Positions 25,964 to 36,967 are shown, counted from the stretch's first letter. The stretch: 64,000 bases of DNA from Pseudomonas fluorescens (GCF_000802965.1 NZ_JSAK01000017.1:37108-101107); one strand, 5' to 3'. Program-made: numbers and translations. The notes: a model not told the origin generated them from the sequence alone.

Positions 25964-26041
25964 GGATGAAGGGCTACAGAAATCCTGCGTGAAGCTGGCA
26001 CACGGATGTGCCAGGCGACGTTTGATGGACGCTTCACTCGC

Positions 26042-26522
26042 TCAAGGATCCTTCGGTTCTTGCGCCCGCGCTGTAAACCATTTGTCCCTGGGCACCCACT
26101 TCTCTGCTGGCGGATCACTCAGATAGTGAGGCGACATGATCTGCACGCCGTACTCGTTGAACACATCCTGAATGTTCGCGTGCAGCATGCTGAGCAGCAC
26201 CGTACGCGGGCATGGCTGACTCGGAATGGCCTGCGCCACCAGCCGATACTCGGGATAGAAGTCCGACAGCAAGGTCCGGGTGTACGTCAGGATCAATCCC
26301 GCCGCCGCTTGCCCGACCACACTCGAAGCGCCAGGTGAAATCATCACACCGATCAACACCGAAAAACCGTTGAATGCATCTGTGCCTCGCGCCCGGCAGA
26401 TAGGGGGTAAGCCATCGCCGACGCAAACAGCCAGATCGCCAGGGAGTTGTCAGATCTCGAGGTTGCGGGCTACACGACGATGACCCGCGACAGCCGGTTG
26501 AAAAAGACCGACTGCGCGGGAG
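26042..26522 (-). pseudogene. Decayed MscS-type mechanosensitive channel gene
   Basis: The C-terminal end is in frame to the stop at 26042 and matches MscS-like proteins: VLIGVMISPGASSVVGQAAAGLILTYTR (channel helix), then NIQDVFNEYGVQIMSPHYLSDPPAEKWVP. The beta-domain that should follow TYTRTL is missing, and the sequence runs straight into LSDFYPEYRLVAQAIP, so an internal deletion is present. Upstream, AIWLFASAMAYP runs out of frame near 26405-26415, and the frame returns at DAFNGFSV, so there are small indels there. A stop precedes it after FFNRLSRVIVV. The N-terminal membrane helices are gone. Several separate lesions mark it as dead. Confidence 0.85.
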
Positions 26523-26617
26523 ATCTGAAGATGGGGGTCAGAAGTTGGTGTCGCGGCCCTTCCCTGTTGCCTGGAAGTGGCGCGGGCCGAAGGACCGCGA
26601 CGACTGGAGCGGGGTCT

Positions 26618-27706
26618 TTAATACTCTTCTTCCACTGGCGGCCGATCTTCCACCCACTGCCAGAACAGCTGATAACCGACCGCAAGCACTACGGGCCCGA
26701 TGAACAAACCGAGGATGCCACTGGTGACCATGCCGCCCAGCGCACCGATCAGCACCACCGGCATCGGCACATCCACGCCACGGCCCAACAGCAACGGTTT
26801 GAGCACGTTGTCCACCAACCCGGCAACGAAGACGAACACCGAGAAAATGATGGTTGTGGTATTGGCGCCTTCGGTGGCGAGCACATAGGCAATCACCGGC
26901 ACCGTAATCAAAGTCGCCGGCAACTGCATGATGCCCAGCAGCAACACCGCCAATGCCAGCAGCCCGGCACCTGGCACGCCCTTGAAGACAAAGCCCAGGC
27001 CCACCAACAGCATCTGAATGAACGCGATACCGACCACGCCAAGTGCCACCGCACGAATCGTTGCGGTACACAAAGTGGCGATTTGCGGGCCTTTATCCGG
27101 GCCGCTGATTCGCGACGCAATCTGCACGGCGGCATTACTGCCGGCCTTGCCATAGGCCATGAAGATCCCGGCGATGATCAGCGCAATGATAAACATGAGA
27201 AAACCCATGCCGACGCCGGCCAGTTTGCCCAACAGGCCCAGGCTGACGTCCTTGATTTGCGGTATGTACTTGGCGGTCAGGCCTGGAAGGTCAGTCGACG
27301 CCTGAAGCCACAGGGCTGAAAGCGGTTTGCCTATCAATGGCCATTGCGCGACGGCGTCGCTGGGTGGAGGAATCTGGATGCCTTCACTCTTGACGGCCGC
27401 CATGGCGCTTTCGACCGAATCGGCAATCGAGACACCGAGCAAGTAGATCGGCACCATGAGGATCGCAATCGCCACCAGCACGATCACCGTGGCGGCGCGC
27501 CCTTCTTTTTGCCCCAGCGGCCCCATGAGCCGTTCTTGCAAAGGGTAAAGGGTAATCGCCAGGATAACCGACCACAGCATAAGGTCGCGGAAGGGGCGGA
27601 AGATCTCGAAGCAGAACAGCACCAGAACCACAATCAGTCCGGCACGGATCAGCACATCAAGCATCCCGCGGGACAACGCTTTCAGTGAGAGCGAAGTGGG
27701 CACCAT
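26618..27706 (-). CDS. AI-2E-family (PerM/YdiK-like) membrane protein
   Basis: The 362-residue protein has about eight hydrophobic segments in the AI-2E transporter pattern: an N-terminal pair (VLIRAGLIVVLVLFCFEIF and MLWSVILAITLYPLQ), a large periplasmic loop, and a C-terminal block. That block has PVIAYVLATEGANTTTIIFSVFVFVAGLVDNVLKPLLLGRGVDVPMPVVLIGALGG with the typical DNVLKP motif. Members export small signals, release autoinducers or act as Na+/H+ antiporters; the role is unresolved here. It is monocistronic on the minus strand, and the mscS remnant lies downstream. Confidence 0.9.
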   Translation of the reverse strand: MVPTSLSLKALSRGMLDVLIRAGLIVVLVLFCFEIFRPFRDLMLWSVILAITLYPLQERLMGPLGQKEGRAATVIVLVAIAILMVPIYLLGVSIADSVESAMAAVKSEGIQIPPPSDAVAQWPLIGKPLSALWLQASTDLPGLTAKYIPQIKDVSLGLLGKLAGVGMGFLMFIIALIIAGIFMAYGKAGSNAAVQIASRISGPDKGPQIATLCTATIRAVALGVVGIAFIQMLLVGLGFVFKGVPGAGLLALAVLLLGIMQLPATLITVPVIAYVLATEGANTTTIIFSVFVFVAGLVDNVLKPLLLGRGVDVPMPVVLIGALGGMVTSGILGLFIGPVVLAVGYQLFWQWVEDRPPVEEEY

Positions 27707-27840
27707 GGAAGTCTCCTGACTTTACGCTGTGGGTTTGAGGAATCCGTTAGCCCAGCATAGACGCTCATTACACAACGTAAAGGATCAACGCAGCTTCTGT
27801 GGATCCACCGTAATGGCAGGTCGAACCCGCGCGTTTCCCT

Positions 27841-27880
27841 GTAGGAGCTGTCGAGTGCAACGAGGCTGCGATCTTTTGAT
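27841..27880. repeat. Single REP unit, family 1
   Basis: One unit, GTAGGAGCTGTCGAGTGCAA followed by CGAGGCTGCGATCTTTTGAT, lies 28 bases before the tRNA-Sec gene. It is the half-copy of the pair at 10974 and 37113. Its partner arm is absent. Confidence 0.8.
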
Positions 27881-27907
27881 TCTGGCGTGCCCCTATATCA
27901 AGGAAAA

Positions 27908-28003
27908 TGGCGGAAGGTAGCCGGAGTCGAACCTGCCCGGGAACGGATGCCGTCCCCAACCGGGTTTGAAGCCCGGCCGCGCCACCGGGCGCGATTACCT
28001 TCC
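27908..28003 (-). tRNA. selC: tRNA-Sec (anticodon UCA)
   Basis: The 96-base RNA on the minus strand has an 8-bp acceptor stem (GGAAGGTA / TACCTTCC), a discriminator G and an encoded CCA. The anticodon loop is CTTCAAA with UCA, and there is a long GC-rich extra arm (GGGACGGCATCCGTTCCC). The 8-bp acceptor stem, the UCA anticodon and the large variable arm identify selenocysteine tRNA. It lies just after selB, ending the selenocysteine gene cluster. Confidence 0.95.
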
Positions 28004-28008
28004 TTGAA

Positions 28009-29916
28009 TCAGTGTCCGGCTTCCCGGGCCAGGGCATTGTCCGGGCGGATCTGGCGTCGATCGCCAAAACGCCGGGTCAGGCCGAGCCGGTCGAAGTATT
28101 CGAGTATCTGGATGCTGCGCTTGCGCCCCAGGCCCACCGCGTCGCGAAATGCCGAAACCTGGATCACCGGGTTGTCCTCGGCCAGTTGCAACAGCATAGC
28201 CGCCAAACGCCGGATCATCGCGTCGGTGTAAAACAGGTCGCGGACCACTTGATGCAACAGCCCCAACCGGGCCATTTTGCGCAGCAGCAAGCGAACCCTG
28301 GTTTCGTCATGGCCCAGCTCGCGCACCCACGGTGGGTCGAAACCGGCCCCGTCGAACAATGGCTGCAGCTGTTGCCAGAGCGTTTCGTCTTCTTCACTCA
28401 AGCGCACTTGATGGTCAGGCAGATGCAGCCATGGTCCGCTGCTGCTGATGGTGCGGTCGGCCAGCAGTTCGTCGAGCAGACTGACGAAGGTCGGGCGGTC
28501 GAGGGCGGTGCCGGTGAAGCGACGCAGGCGATCACGGTCCGGGCCCATTTGGTCCGGCTCCAGTTCATGAAAGCGTGCAAGGTGTTCGAGCAAATCCGTT
28601 TTCAGGGCCTGCCATCGGGCCTCACTGAACAACAACGGTCCTTGCCGCGTCTCGATCCATCGCACGTCATCGGGCAAGGTCCAGAGGGCGCGCGGGCTGT
28701 TGAACTGGCGCTCAAGCCGTTGGGGATCGAGGCCTGTATCGCTGTTGACCAGCAACACTGGCAGTACGTCTTCCAGGCAATCGCGCGTCGCCAACGCTTG
28801 TAGCTGCGCCAATCGCTCGGGGCTGCGTCGCTGGCGGGACGGCGCGAACGGGTCGAGCACCCGTCCTCCACCGAGGGTGCGTTGTGCGCTCTGGTCACGC
28901 AGGATCAGCGGATCGCCTTTCACTGCCTGCACCGGTGCATTCAGCAAGATCTGAGCGAACATCCTCTCGCCCAGTGCAAGGCTGGTGCCCTCCAGCAAGG
29001 CCACGCGCCCGGTCAGATCTTGCGTGCCGATATGCACATGCACCGGCTGAAAATGCTCGAAGGCGCGGGGCTCGCCGCTCAGCAAACGCAGATCAATGTC
29101 CAGACGCTGGCTCGGTGCATACAACCACTGCGCCGACAACCACTGACCGCGATGAATCTGCTCCAGCGCCAAGCGTTCGGCACTGATGTTCAACGCAACA
29201 CGCTGCCCGGCCATGGCGACTTCGGCGGCTTGATTCTGCGCGTGCAGACCCCGCACCCTTACGGGTTTGCCGAGGGGACCGAGCATCAACGTATCGCCCA
29301 CCGCCACTTGACCGGACAACGCCGTACCGGTGACCACAATACCCGCTCCCGCCACGCTGAACGCCCGATCAATCGCCAGGCGAAAACCACCGTCGAGGCT
29401 GCGTTGAGCGACGTCGCGCTGAGCGGTGACCAAGGTCTGGCGCAGGGTGTCGATGCCCTGCCCGGTGACGCTCGACAGCGCAATCAACGGCGCATCGGCA
29501 TAAGGGCCGGGTGCCAACAAGGATTCGATTTGCTCGCGCACCCGTTGCACCCGGCTCGCTTCGACCCGGTCGCACTTGCTGATTGCCACCAGTGCCCGCG
29601 GGATACCCAGCAGTTCGACAATGGCCAGGTGTTCGCGGGTCTGCGGCATCACGCCGTCGTCGGCGGCCACCACCAACAACACCAGATCAATGCCCTGTGC
29701 CCCGGCGAGCATGTTGTGGGTGAAGCGTTCGTGTCCGGGCACGTCGATAAAACCAGTGAGGCCCGCGCCCGGTTCCAGCTCGGCATAAAGGTAACCGAGG
29801 TCGATGGTCATGCCGCGTTCGCGCTCTTCCCGGCGCCGATCACCAGCCTGACCGGTCAAGGCCTGGAGCAACGCGGTCTTGCCGTGATCGATGTGCCCTG
29901 CGTTGCCGACGATCAC
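28009..29916 (-). CDS. selB: Selenocysteine-specific elongation factor SelB
   Basis: The 635-residue GTPase starts at GTG 29916, one base past the selA stop and preceded by GGAG; the start gives [14 protein letters not shown] at the very N-terminus, as in the family. G-motifs are [14 protein letters not shown] and SKCD. An EF-Tu-like domain (1-about 180) leads into domains II-III, and four winged helices follow (C-terminal third) that bind the SECIS hairpin. It delivers Sec-tRNA-Sec to UGA codons. Slightly longer than E. coli SelB (614). It is co-transcribed with selA, and selC lies at its 3' end. Confidence 0.96.
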   Translation of the reverse strand: MIVGNAGHIDHGKTALLQALTGQAGDRRREERERGMTIDLGYLYAELEPGAGLTGFIDVPGHERFTHNMLAGAQGIDLVLLVVAADDGVMPQTREHLAIVELLGIPRALVAISKCDRVEASRVQRVREQIESLLAPGPYADAPLIALSSVTGQGIDTLRQTLVTAQRDVAQRSLDGGFRLAIDRAFSVAGAGIVVTGTALSGQVAVGDTLMLGPLGKPVRVRGLHAQNQAAEVAMAGQRVALNISAERLALEQIHRGQWLSAQWLYAPSQRLDIDLRLLSGEPRAFEHFQPVHVHIGTQDLTGRVALLEGTSLALGERMFAQILLNAPVQAVKGDPLILRDQSAQRTLGGGRVLDPFAPSRQRRSPERLAQLQALATRDCLEDVLPVLLVNSDTGLDPQRLERQFNSPRALWTLPDDVRWIETRQGPLLFSEARWQALKTDLLEHLARFHELEPDQMGPDRDRLRRFTGTALDRPTFVSLLDELLADRTISSSGPWLHLPDHQVRLSEEDETLWQQLQPLFDGAGFDPPWVRELGHDETRVRLLLRKMARLGLLHQVVRDLFYTDAMIRRLAAMLLQLAEDNPVIQVSAFRDAVGLGRKRSIQILEYFDRLGLTRRFGDRRQIRPDNALAREAGH

Positions 29917-29917
29917 C

Positions 29918-31333
29918 CTAAATCTCCAATTGATCGAGTTGCGCCAGCCACGCGGGCTCATCGTCCAGTTGCCGCAAGTCTAGCCACAAGGCGTCGTCAT
30001 CGATGCGCCCGAGCACCGCAATCGGCAAGGCACGCAATGCTTCTTCGAGCCCGTGCAAACATCTTCCGCGCAAGCGTTTGGACGTTTGCGGCCGCAGGCA
30101 TAACGCGGCACTGGGCAAACGCGCTACCGGTTGGCTGCCGCTGCCGATCATGCCCAGCGCCGGCTCCGCGCTGACGCCCCAGGCGTCGCCCAGCACTCGC
30201 GCCAGTGACGGTTGCAAGCGCTCAGCCTGGGCCAGGATATCCGCTTGAGGCCGGGTCAGCAGACGCAAACTGGGCAGACGTTCTGCCAGGCGATCGGGGT
30301 TGCGGTAAAGACCAAGTACGGCTTCGAGGGCGGCCAACGTCAGTTTGTCGACTCGCAGTGCGCGTTTAAGCGGGTTCTTCTTGATCCGTGTGATCAAGTC
30401 TTTGCGACCGACAATCAGCCCGGCCTGCGGGCCACCGAGCAGTTTGTCGCCGCTGAAGGTGACGATGTCGGCGCCATCGAGCAGTGCCTGGCGCACCGTC
30501 GGTTCGGCCGGCAACCCCCAGCGAGTGAGGTCCAACAGACTGCCGCTGCCGAGGTCTTCCAGCAGCGGCAAGCCATGCTGGTGCGCCAGTTGCGCCAGCT
30601 CTGCGGTAGGCACGCTGGTGGTGAAGCCCTGAATGTTGTAGTTGCTCGCATGCACGCGCATGAGCAAACCACTGCGCGGCCCGATGGCGGCTTCGTAGTC
30701 GCGGGCGTGGGTGCGGTTGGTGGTGCCGACTTCGTGCAGCTTTACCCCGGCGCGGGCCATGATGTCGGGAATGCGAAACGCACCGCCGATTTCGATCAGC
30801 TCGCCCCGGGAAATGATGCCTTCCTTGCGCGCGCCGAGGCTGTTGAGGGTTAGTAATACGGCGGCGGCATTGTTGTTGACCACGGTCACCGCTTCAGCGC
30901 CGGTCAGTTCGCGGATCAGCCCCTCGATCAGATCGTCGCGGTCGCCACGCTTGCCGCTGTGCAGGTCGAATTCCAGATTCAGCGGATAGCGCGCGGCCAT
31001 TTGCACCGCTTCAATCGCTTCCTCAGGCAACAGCGCCCGCCCAAGGTTGGTGTGCAGCACGGTACCGGTGAGGTTGAACACCCGGCGTACGTGACTGCGA
31101 TGTTGGGTGGAGAGGCGTTCCCCCGCCCTGCCCGCCAACACTTCCGGGGCGAGTTCAACGGCGTTGAGTTGCCCGGCCAGAACCGGTTCGCGCAAGTCAT
31201 CGAGCAACTGCCGCAGGCTGGCAAGCAAGGCGTCGCGCCCGTAGCGTTCGGCCAGCGGTTGGCAGGACGGGTGGCGCAGCAAACTATCGATGGAGGGCAG
31301 ACGCAAGGTTTCACTGGTGGATCGGGCGGACAT
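29918..31333 (-). CDS. selA: L-seryl-tRNA(Sec) selenium transferase SelA
   Basis: A 471-residue PLP enzyme that converts Ser-tRNA-Sec to Sec-tRNA-Sec using selenophosphate. The PLP Lys lies in [32 protein letters not shown] and [13 protein letters not shown] flank the cofactor. ATG 31333 is preferred over TTG 31348 because GGGAG precedes it. It is translated just before selB (one-base gap), which suggests translational coupling. FdhE gene 31379-32305 lies just upstream, in the same orientation. Confidence 0.96.
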   Translation of the reverse strand: MSARSTSETLRLPSIDSLLRHPSCQPLAERYGRDALLASLRQLLDDLREPVLAGQLNAVELAPEVLAGRAGERLSTQHRSHVRRVFNLTGTVLHTNLGRALLPEEAIEAVQMAARYPLNLEFDLHSGKRGDRDDLIEGLIRELTGAEAVTVVNNNAAAVLLTLNSLGARKEGIISRGELIEIGGAFRIPDIMARAGVKLHEVGTTNRTHARDYEAAIGPRSGLLMRVHASNYNIQGFTTSVPTAELAQLAHQHGLPLLEDLGSGSLLDLTRWGLPAEPTVRQALLDGADIVTFSGDKLLGGPQAGLIVGRKDLITRIKKNPLKRALRVDKLTLAALEAVLGLYRNPDRLAERLPSLRLLTRPQADILAQAERLQPSLARVLGDAWGVSAEPALGMIGSGSQPVARLPSAALCLRPQTSKRLRGRCLHGLEEALRALPIAVLGRIDDDALWLDLRQLDDEPAWLAQLDQLEI

Positions 31334-31378
31334 CAGGCGCTCCCGCAAAGGTTGACCGCCTGAGTGTAGACGTTCGCG

Positions 31379-32305
31379 TCAGTCGCCCCCGGGTGCCAGC
31401 AATAGATTGGGCGCCGGGCGCTGAAAGCCTTCCTGCTCCAGCCGCATGTCGAGCATCAGGCTGCTCAGGTCGGCGGACAACGCTTCGCCCTCGGCGTCGC
31501 ACTCCAGGTAAATCTGCTTCAGATAACTCATGCAGCCCGGACAGGTTTCCGCGCGCAATGGTGCCTTGTCGGCCGCATGACGGTCGCTGTCGAAGCTGAC
31601 GTATTGCAGGCCTTTGCTCTGCTCGCAATACACGCACTTGACCCGCACCACATGCCATTCGCAGGCACACAGGGAACAGACCAGATAGCGCAAGCCGTTG
31701 TACTTGCCGCGATGGCGAATGACGCCGGCCATGGCGGGTGATCCGCAAGCCGGGCATTGATGGAGGCTGTTGCCGGGTTTCAAGGCCAGGTTCGGTGTAC
31801 TCAATAACCAATGGCTCCAGGCTGTCTGTAACGCAGCGCCGAGAAACGGCACCAGCGCCGGCGGCAGCAAGGCGTATTGACCGCTGACCAGCGCCAGTGC
31901 CCAGGTTTTGGCCTGCCCGTCGCTGGCACTGCGCAACGTCGCGACAGCCTTCTCTACGGCAGGTTGTGGAGGTAACCGAAAGTTTGGCAACAGCGCATGC
32001 AGAAATGCCAACCAGCCGTCCTCACGCACCAGGCTGTCGGCGGCAAAGGGTGGCAAACCGTGATCGAGGCACAATTGGATGCGTTGCGGGTCCGGTGCAG
32101 CGGCGGGCGGCGGATCGTCGAGCAAACGCTGTTGCGCGTGGCACAACCCGGCGACCAGCTGCAGGTAATCGGCCAAGGGATGCCCTTCGGCCAAGCGTTC
32201 CAAACGCAGCGCCCGCAGGGTGAACAGGTTGTGCGGTGCAAGGTGCAGAAACGGCGGTGAAGTCGCCGCCGCTTCGATCTGTCCTGGCTCCAGAATGGTG
32301 GCCAA
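31379..32305 (-). CDS. fdhE: Formate dehydrogenase maturation protein FdhE
   Basis: A 308-residue cytoplasmic protein needed to make the respiratory formate dehydrogenase active. Four CxxC pairs typical of the family are present: CPACGSP, CSLCACEW, CVYCEQSK and CPGCMSY, forming a rubredoxin-like metal/sulphur site. It starts at TTG, preceded by AAGGAT, four bases past the fdnI stop. It sits between fdnI and selA on the minus strand, so it belongs to the fdn transcription unit. Confidence 0.93.
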   Translation of the reverse strand: MATILEPGQIEAAATSPPFLHLAPHNLFTLRALRLERLAEGHPLADYLQLVAGLCHAQQRLLDDPPPAAAPDPQRIQLCLDHGLPPFAADSLVREDGWLAFLHALLPNFRLPPQPAVEKAVATLRSASDGQAKTWALALVSGQYALLPPALVPFLGAALQTAWSHWLLSTPNLALKPGNSLHQCPACGSPAMAGVIRHRGKYNGLRYLVCSLCACEWHVVRVKCVYCEQSKGLQYVSFDSDRHAADKAPLRAETCPGCMSYLKQIYLECDAEGEALSADLSSLMLDMRLEQEGFQRPAPNLLLAPGGD

Positions 32306-32309
32306 ATCG

Positions 32310-32969
32310 TTATCCTTTTTTGCTCAACGGAGGGTCGCGACGCGGACGCTCGTCGCGCGTCACCTCGCGGTACCACAGTTCATGGTGTTTCTTCGCCCAG
32401 GCGCGGCTGACCCAGCCATGCATCATTGCGCTGACTGAACCCTTGATCCAGATACCAGCATAGATGTGCACGATGATGCTCAGGATCAGCACAAAACCGG
32501 CCAGCGCATGCAGCAACATCGCCCAGCGGATCGTGGTGATGCCGAAGTAGTCGCTGAAATACGCACGCCAAATCACCAGGCCGGTCAACAGCAGCCCCAG
32601 CATGCACAGCAGTAAAGTCCAGAACAGCAACTTCTGCCCCGGGTTGTACTTGCCAATCGGTGGCACGCCCTCCTCCTGGTTTTTCATCACCCGGTCGATA
32701 CGCCGCAGCCACAAGCGATCATTGGCGATGAAGTAGTTGGCGCGCCAGAAACGGAACACCAGCCCGAGGAAAAACACGAACATCAGTACGCCCATGAACG
32801 GGTGCAGGATGCGCGTCCAAGGCCCGCCGCCGAACAGGTTGCTCAGCCAGAACAGCGCCGGATGAAACAGCGCCAATCCGGACAGCCCCGCCATGAAAAA
32901 CAGGATCGCCACCAGCCAGTGATTGGTGCGCTGGTTGGCGGTGTAGCGAAGGATCTGTTTACGGATCAT
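32310..32969 (-). CDS. fdnI: Formate dehydrogenase gamma subunit, cytochrome b556
   Basis: The 219-residue membrane protein has four hydrophobic segments. Haem-ligand His are in the first ([17 protein letters not shown]) and the last ([20 protein letters not shown]). It passes electrons from FdnGH to quinone. The first residues overlap the end of fdnH by four bases (ATGA), a mark of coupling. Length agrees with E. coli FdnI/FdoI (217/211). It is followed by fdhE after four bases. Confidence 0.95.
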   Translation of the reverse strand: MIRKQILRYTANQRTNHWLVAILFFMAGLSGLALFHPALFWLSNLFGGGPWTRILHPFMGVLMFVFFLGLVFRFWRANYFIANDRLWLRRIDRVMKNQEEGVPPIGKYNPGQKLLFWTLLLCMLGLLLTGLVIWRAYFSDYFGITTIRWAMLLHALAGFVLILSIIVHIYAGIWIKGSVSAMMHGWVSRAWAKKHHELWYREVTRDERPRRDPPLSKKG

Positions 32970-33901
32970 GGCCTGTCCTCCCGCTTCGGATCATAGGTGT
33001 GCACCGACGGATCGACTTCATGCACCGATGGATCGTTGAGCGGTGGCAGTTCATCCTCCTCGACGATCTGCGGCCCGACGCGCACGTAGTGGAAGAATCC
33101 GGCCAGCACCGCCAGGCCCATGGCCAACAAGCCCAAGGGTTTGCTCACGCCTTTCCACAGTTCAACCAGCGGGCTGATGGTCGGGTCGATCGGCAATCCG
33201 GCGTAAAGCTTCGGCGTATCGGCATGGTGCAGCACGTACATCACGTGGGTGCCGCCGACGCCAGCGGGGTCATACAAGCCGGCATTGTCGAAGCCTCGGC
33301 TCTTGAGGTCGACGATGCGTTCGGCGGCGTGTTCCTTCATGTCTTCCTTGGAGCCAAACACGATCGCCCCGGTCGGACAGGTTTTCACGCAGGCCGGTTC
33401 CAGCCCCACCGCCACCCGGTCTGAACACAGCGTGCACTTGTAGGCCTTGTGGTCCTTCTGCGAAATGCGCGGAATGTTGAACGGGCAACCGGTGATGCAG
33501 TAACCGCAACCGATGCAATGGTCCTGGTTGAAATCGACGATGCCGTTGGCGTGCTTGATGATCGCGCCGGGGCTGGGGCACGCCGCCAGGCAACCGGGTT
33601 CGGCGCAGTGCATGCAGCCGTCCTTGCGGATCAGCCATTCAAGGTTGCCGGCATCGGTTTCATGCTCGGTGAAGCGCATCAGGGTCCAGGTTTCGGCCGT
33701 GAGGTCTTGCGGGTTGTCGTAGGTGCCGTGGTTGTGGCCGACCTCGTCGCGCAGCTCGTTCCATTCCGAGCAGGCGACCTGGCAGGCCTTGCAACCAATG
33801 CATTTGGTGGTATCGATCAGCTTGGCGACTTCCTCCTGGTTACGCACCGAGGACGGCACGGTGGTGGTGGCCGAGCGGGCAATGATGTCTTGGCTGGCCA
33901 T
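32966..33901 (-). CDS. fdnH: Formate dehydrogenase beta subunit, iron-sulphur protein
   Basis: A 311-residue protein with four 4Fe-4S ferredoxin motifs ([35 protein letters not shown] and CTLC...CVKTC). It has a C-terminal membrane anchor ([21 protein letters not shown]). It links the molybdenum subunit to the cytochrome b subunit. ATG 33901 directly abuts the fdnG stop (TAA-ATG). It matches the E. coli FdnH architecture. Confidence 0.96.
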   Translation of the reverse strand: MASQDIIARSATTTVPSSVRNQEEVAKLIDTTKCIGCKACQVACSEWNELRDEVGHNHGTYDNPQDLTAETWTLMRFTEHETDAGNLEWLIRKDGCMHCAEPGCLAACPSPGAIIKHANGIVDFNQDHCIGCGYCITGCPFNIPRISQKDHKAYKCTLCSDRVAVGLEPACVKTCPTGAIVFGSKEDMKEHAAERIVDLKSRGFDNAGLYDPAGVGGTHVMYVLHHADTPKLYAGLPIDPTISPLVELWKGVSKPLGLLAMGLAVLAGFFHYVRVGPQIVEEDELPPLNDPSVHEVDPSVHTYDPKREDRP

Positions 33902-36900
33902 TTAGATTTTCTCCACGTTAACCAGGAATGACTTGGATTCCGGGGTCTGTGTGTTGCCATCGCCGAGGAACGGCACCAGGGTGTTGGTCAGGTAACCGTG
34001 ACGCGTGAGACCGGTGAAGCCCCAGTGCAACGGGATGCCGATCTGGTGCACCACCTGATTGTTGACCTGCAACGGCCGAATCCGCTTGGTCACCACCGCC
34101 ACTGCTTCGATATGCCCGCGCTTGCAACTGACGCGTACCCGGTCACCGGCGACGATGCCTTTTTCCCTGGCCAGCACTTCGCCGATCTCGACGAATTGCT
34201 CGGGTTGGGTAATCGCGTTGAGCTTGCAGTGCTTGCTCCAGAAGTGGAAATGCTCGGTCAGCCGGTAGCTGGTGGCGGCATACGGGTAGTCCTTGGCCAC
34301 GCCGAGGGTATCCCACACCGAATCAAAGATCCGTGCCGCCGGGTTACTGGTGGCTTTCTTGTTGTCCGGGTGCAGGGGGTTGATGCCGATGGGCGTCTCG
34401 AACGGCTCGTAGTGTTCGGGGAACGGGCCTTCGTTCATCTTGTCGACGGCGAAGAACCGCGCCACGCCTTCGGGGTTCATGATGAACGGATTCATCCCGG
34501 CTTCCGGCGGCACGTCGGCCTTATAGTCGGGCACATCGGTGCCGCCCCAGGCTTTGCCGTTCCACCACACCAGGCGTTTTTTCTCGTCCCACGGCTTGCC
34601 TTGCGGGTCGGCCGAGGCGCGGTTGTAGAGAATCCGCCGGTTCGCCGGCCACGCCCAGGCCCAGCCCTGATGCTGGTGCATGCCAAACGGATCGTTGTTG
34701 TCGCGGCGGGCCATCTGATTGCCGACTTCGGTCCAGCTACCGCAGAAAATCCAGCAACCGGAAGCCGTGCTGCCGTCGTCCTTGAGCTGACCGAACCCGG
34801 CCAATTGGGCATTGGCCTTGATCAGCGCGCCGGTGGCGTCGGTGAAGTCGGCGGTGGCGTTGCCGTTGATTTCCTTGGCCAGCTCTTCCGGTGAAGGTTC
34901 GTCGGCGATTTTGTACGGCCACGACAGTTTGAGGAGCGGTTCTGCATAGGCGCCGCCGTTGGCCTGATAGCGTTGGCGCAGGCGCAGGAACAGTTCGCTC
35001 ATGATCCGCACGTCAGTGCGCGCTTCACCAGGGCCGTCGGCGCCTTTCCAGTGCCACTGCAGCCAGCGACTGCTGTTGACCAGCGAACCGTCCTCTTCGG
35101 CGAAACACGTAGTGGGCAGGCGAATCACTTCAGTCTGGATATCGGCGCTATTGACGTCGTTGTACGGACCGACCTTTTGCCAGAACTCCGAGGTCTCGGT
35201 GGCCAGGGGGTCCATCACCACCAGCCATTTGAGCTTGGCCAGCGCCGCCATCACACGGTTCTTGTCAGGCAACGCGGCGATCGGATTGAAGCCTTGGCAC
35301 ATGTAGCCGTTGACCTTGCCCTGGCCCATCAGGTCGAACACTTTGAGGATGTCGTAGTTGGGAATGTCGAGTTTTGGCAAATAGTCGTAGCACCAATTGT
35401 TCTCGACCGTGGCATTGGCCCCGTACCAGGCTTTCATCAGGCTGACGTGGAATTTGCTGTAGTTCTGCCAATAGGACAATTGCCCTGGCCGCAGCGGTTT
35501 CTGCGTGCGTTTGACGATGTAGGCGTTGTAATCCTGCTCGGCATCGCCCGGTAGCGTCAGATAGCCCGGCAGTGAGTTGGACAACAGGCCCAAGTCGGTC
35601 AACCCCTGGATATTGGAGTGCCCGCGCAAGGCGTTGACGCCGCCGCCGGGCATGCCGACGTTGCCCAGCAACAGTTGCACCATCGCCGCACTGCGGATGA
35701 TTTGCGATCCAATCGAGTGCTGGGTCCAACCGAGGGCGTAGAGAATCGTCATGGTCTTGCCCGGAACCGAGCAGGTGGCGATTTCGTCCCAGATTTTCTG
35801 CATGGCATCGACCGGCATGCCGCAAATCTGGCTGGCCAGTTCGATGTTGTAGCGGCTGTAATGCTGCTTCATCAATTGATAGACGCAGCGCGGATCTTGC
35901 AGGCTCGGGTCGGTTTTGACGAAGCCGTCCTCACCCATTTCATAACCCCAACCGGACTTGTCGGTATACGCGCGTTTGGCCACGTCGTAGCCGCTGAAGA
36001 TCCCGTCCTCGAAGCCATAGCCGGCTTTGACGATGAAGGACACGTCGGTGTAGTTGCGCACGTATTCGTGCTGGATCTTGTCCTGGGTCAGCAGGTAATT
36101 GATCAGCCCGCCCATGAAGGCGATGTCGGTGCCGGTGCGAATCGGCGCGTAGTAGTCGGCCACCGAAGCGGTCCGGGTAAAACGCGGGTCGACCACGATC
36201 AGGCGCGCCTTGTTGTGCGCCTTGGCTTCGGTCACCCATTTGAAGCCGCACGGGTGCGCTTCTGCTGCGTTGCCGCCCATCACCAGAACCAGATTCGCGT
36301 TGGCGATATCGGTCCAGTGGTTGGTCATGGCACCACGGCCGTACGTCGGGGCAAGACTTGCCACCGTCGGGCCGTGTCAGACACGCGCCTGGTTATCAAA
36401 CCCCAGCATGCCGAGACTGCGAATGACCTTGTGGGTGATGTAACCCGCTTCGTTGGACGCCGCCGATGCCGCGAGGAAACCGGTGGTCAGCCAGCGATTC
36501 ACCGTTTGGCCCTGTGCGTTTTTCTCGATGAAGTTGGCGTCGCGGTCGGCCTTCATCAGGTCGGCGATGCGATCCAGCGCTTCATCCCAGGAAACACGCG
36601 TCCATTCGGTACTGCCGGGCTTGCGTACCTGCGGGTACTGCAGGCGGCCGGGGCTGTGAATGAAGTCCAGCAGGCCCGCGCCTTTGGGGCAAAGGGTGCC
36701 GCGGTTGACCGGGTGGTCGGCGTCACCTTCGATGTGGATGATGCTTTGCGCAACGTTCTTCGCAGTATCGCCCTGGCTGTACATGATCAACCCACAGCCG
36801 ACCGAGCAGTACGGGCAGGTGTTGCGGGTTTCATGGGTGTGGGCAAGCTTGAAGTGGCGCACCTGCTCGGCGAAGGCTGGCGTCGGGGCCATGCCCAACG

Positions 36901-36967
36901 CGCCCAGGCTAGAGCCTGCAAGGCCGATACCAGCGACCTTGAAGAACTGACGACGGTTGAGGTCCAT
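33902..36967 (-). CDS. fdnG: Formate dehydrogenase alpha subunit, selenoprotein, with in-frame UGA
   Basis: One gene of 1021 residues. It reads through a TGA at codon 197 (36377-36379): ARV-U-HGPTVASLAPTYGRG matches the selenocysteine site of E. coli FdnG (Sec196). The N-terminus has a Tat signal (LNRRQFFKVAG). A 4Fe-4S motif (NTCPYCSVGCGL, later GTLCPKG) is followed by the bis-MGD molybdenum domains. Formate is oxidised to CO2 on the periplasmic side and electrons leave through FdnHI. A conventional gene caller would cut it at 36364 or 36377. SelA, SelB, SelC and FdhE follow in the same unit. Confidence 0.97.
36346..36366 (-). promoter_or_regulatory. SECIS-like hairpin after the fdnG UGA
   Basis: The mRNA segment GGCAAGTCTTGCC (minus strand, 36350-36362) can fold as GGCA-AGTCT-TGCC. 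It begins about 17 bases after the UGA, at the distance used by E. coli fdnG. The loop AGUCU resembles the SelB-binding loop of bacterial SECIS elements. It codes for ASLAP at the same time. Confidence 0.75.

Noticed and set aside
26006..26338. 110-codon plus-strand frame over the mscS remnant
   Set aside because: It is antisense to recognisable MscS sequence and Arg-rich, without a family match.
28882..30174. 430-codon plus-strand frame opposite selB
   Set aside because: Antisense shadow of SelB with no recognisable sequence.
36377..36379. Stop codon splitting fdnG into a pseudogene
   Set aside because: The stop is UGA at the conserved Sec site, both halves are intact, and selA, selB and a tRNA-Sec are next to it.
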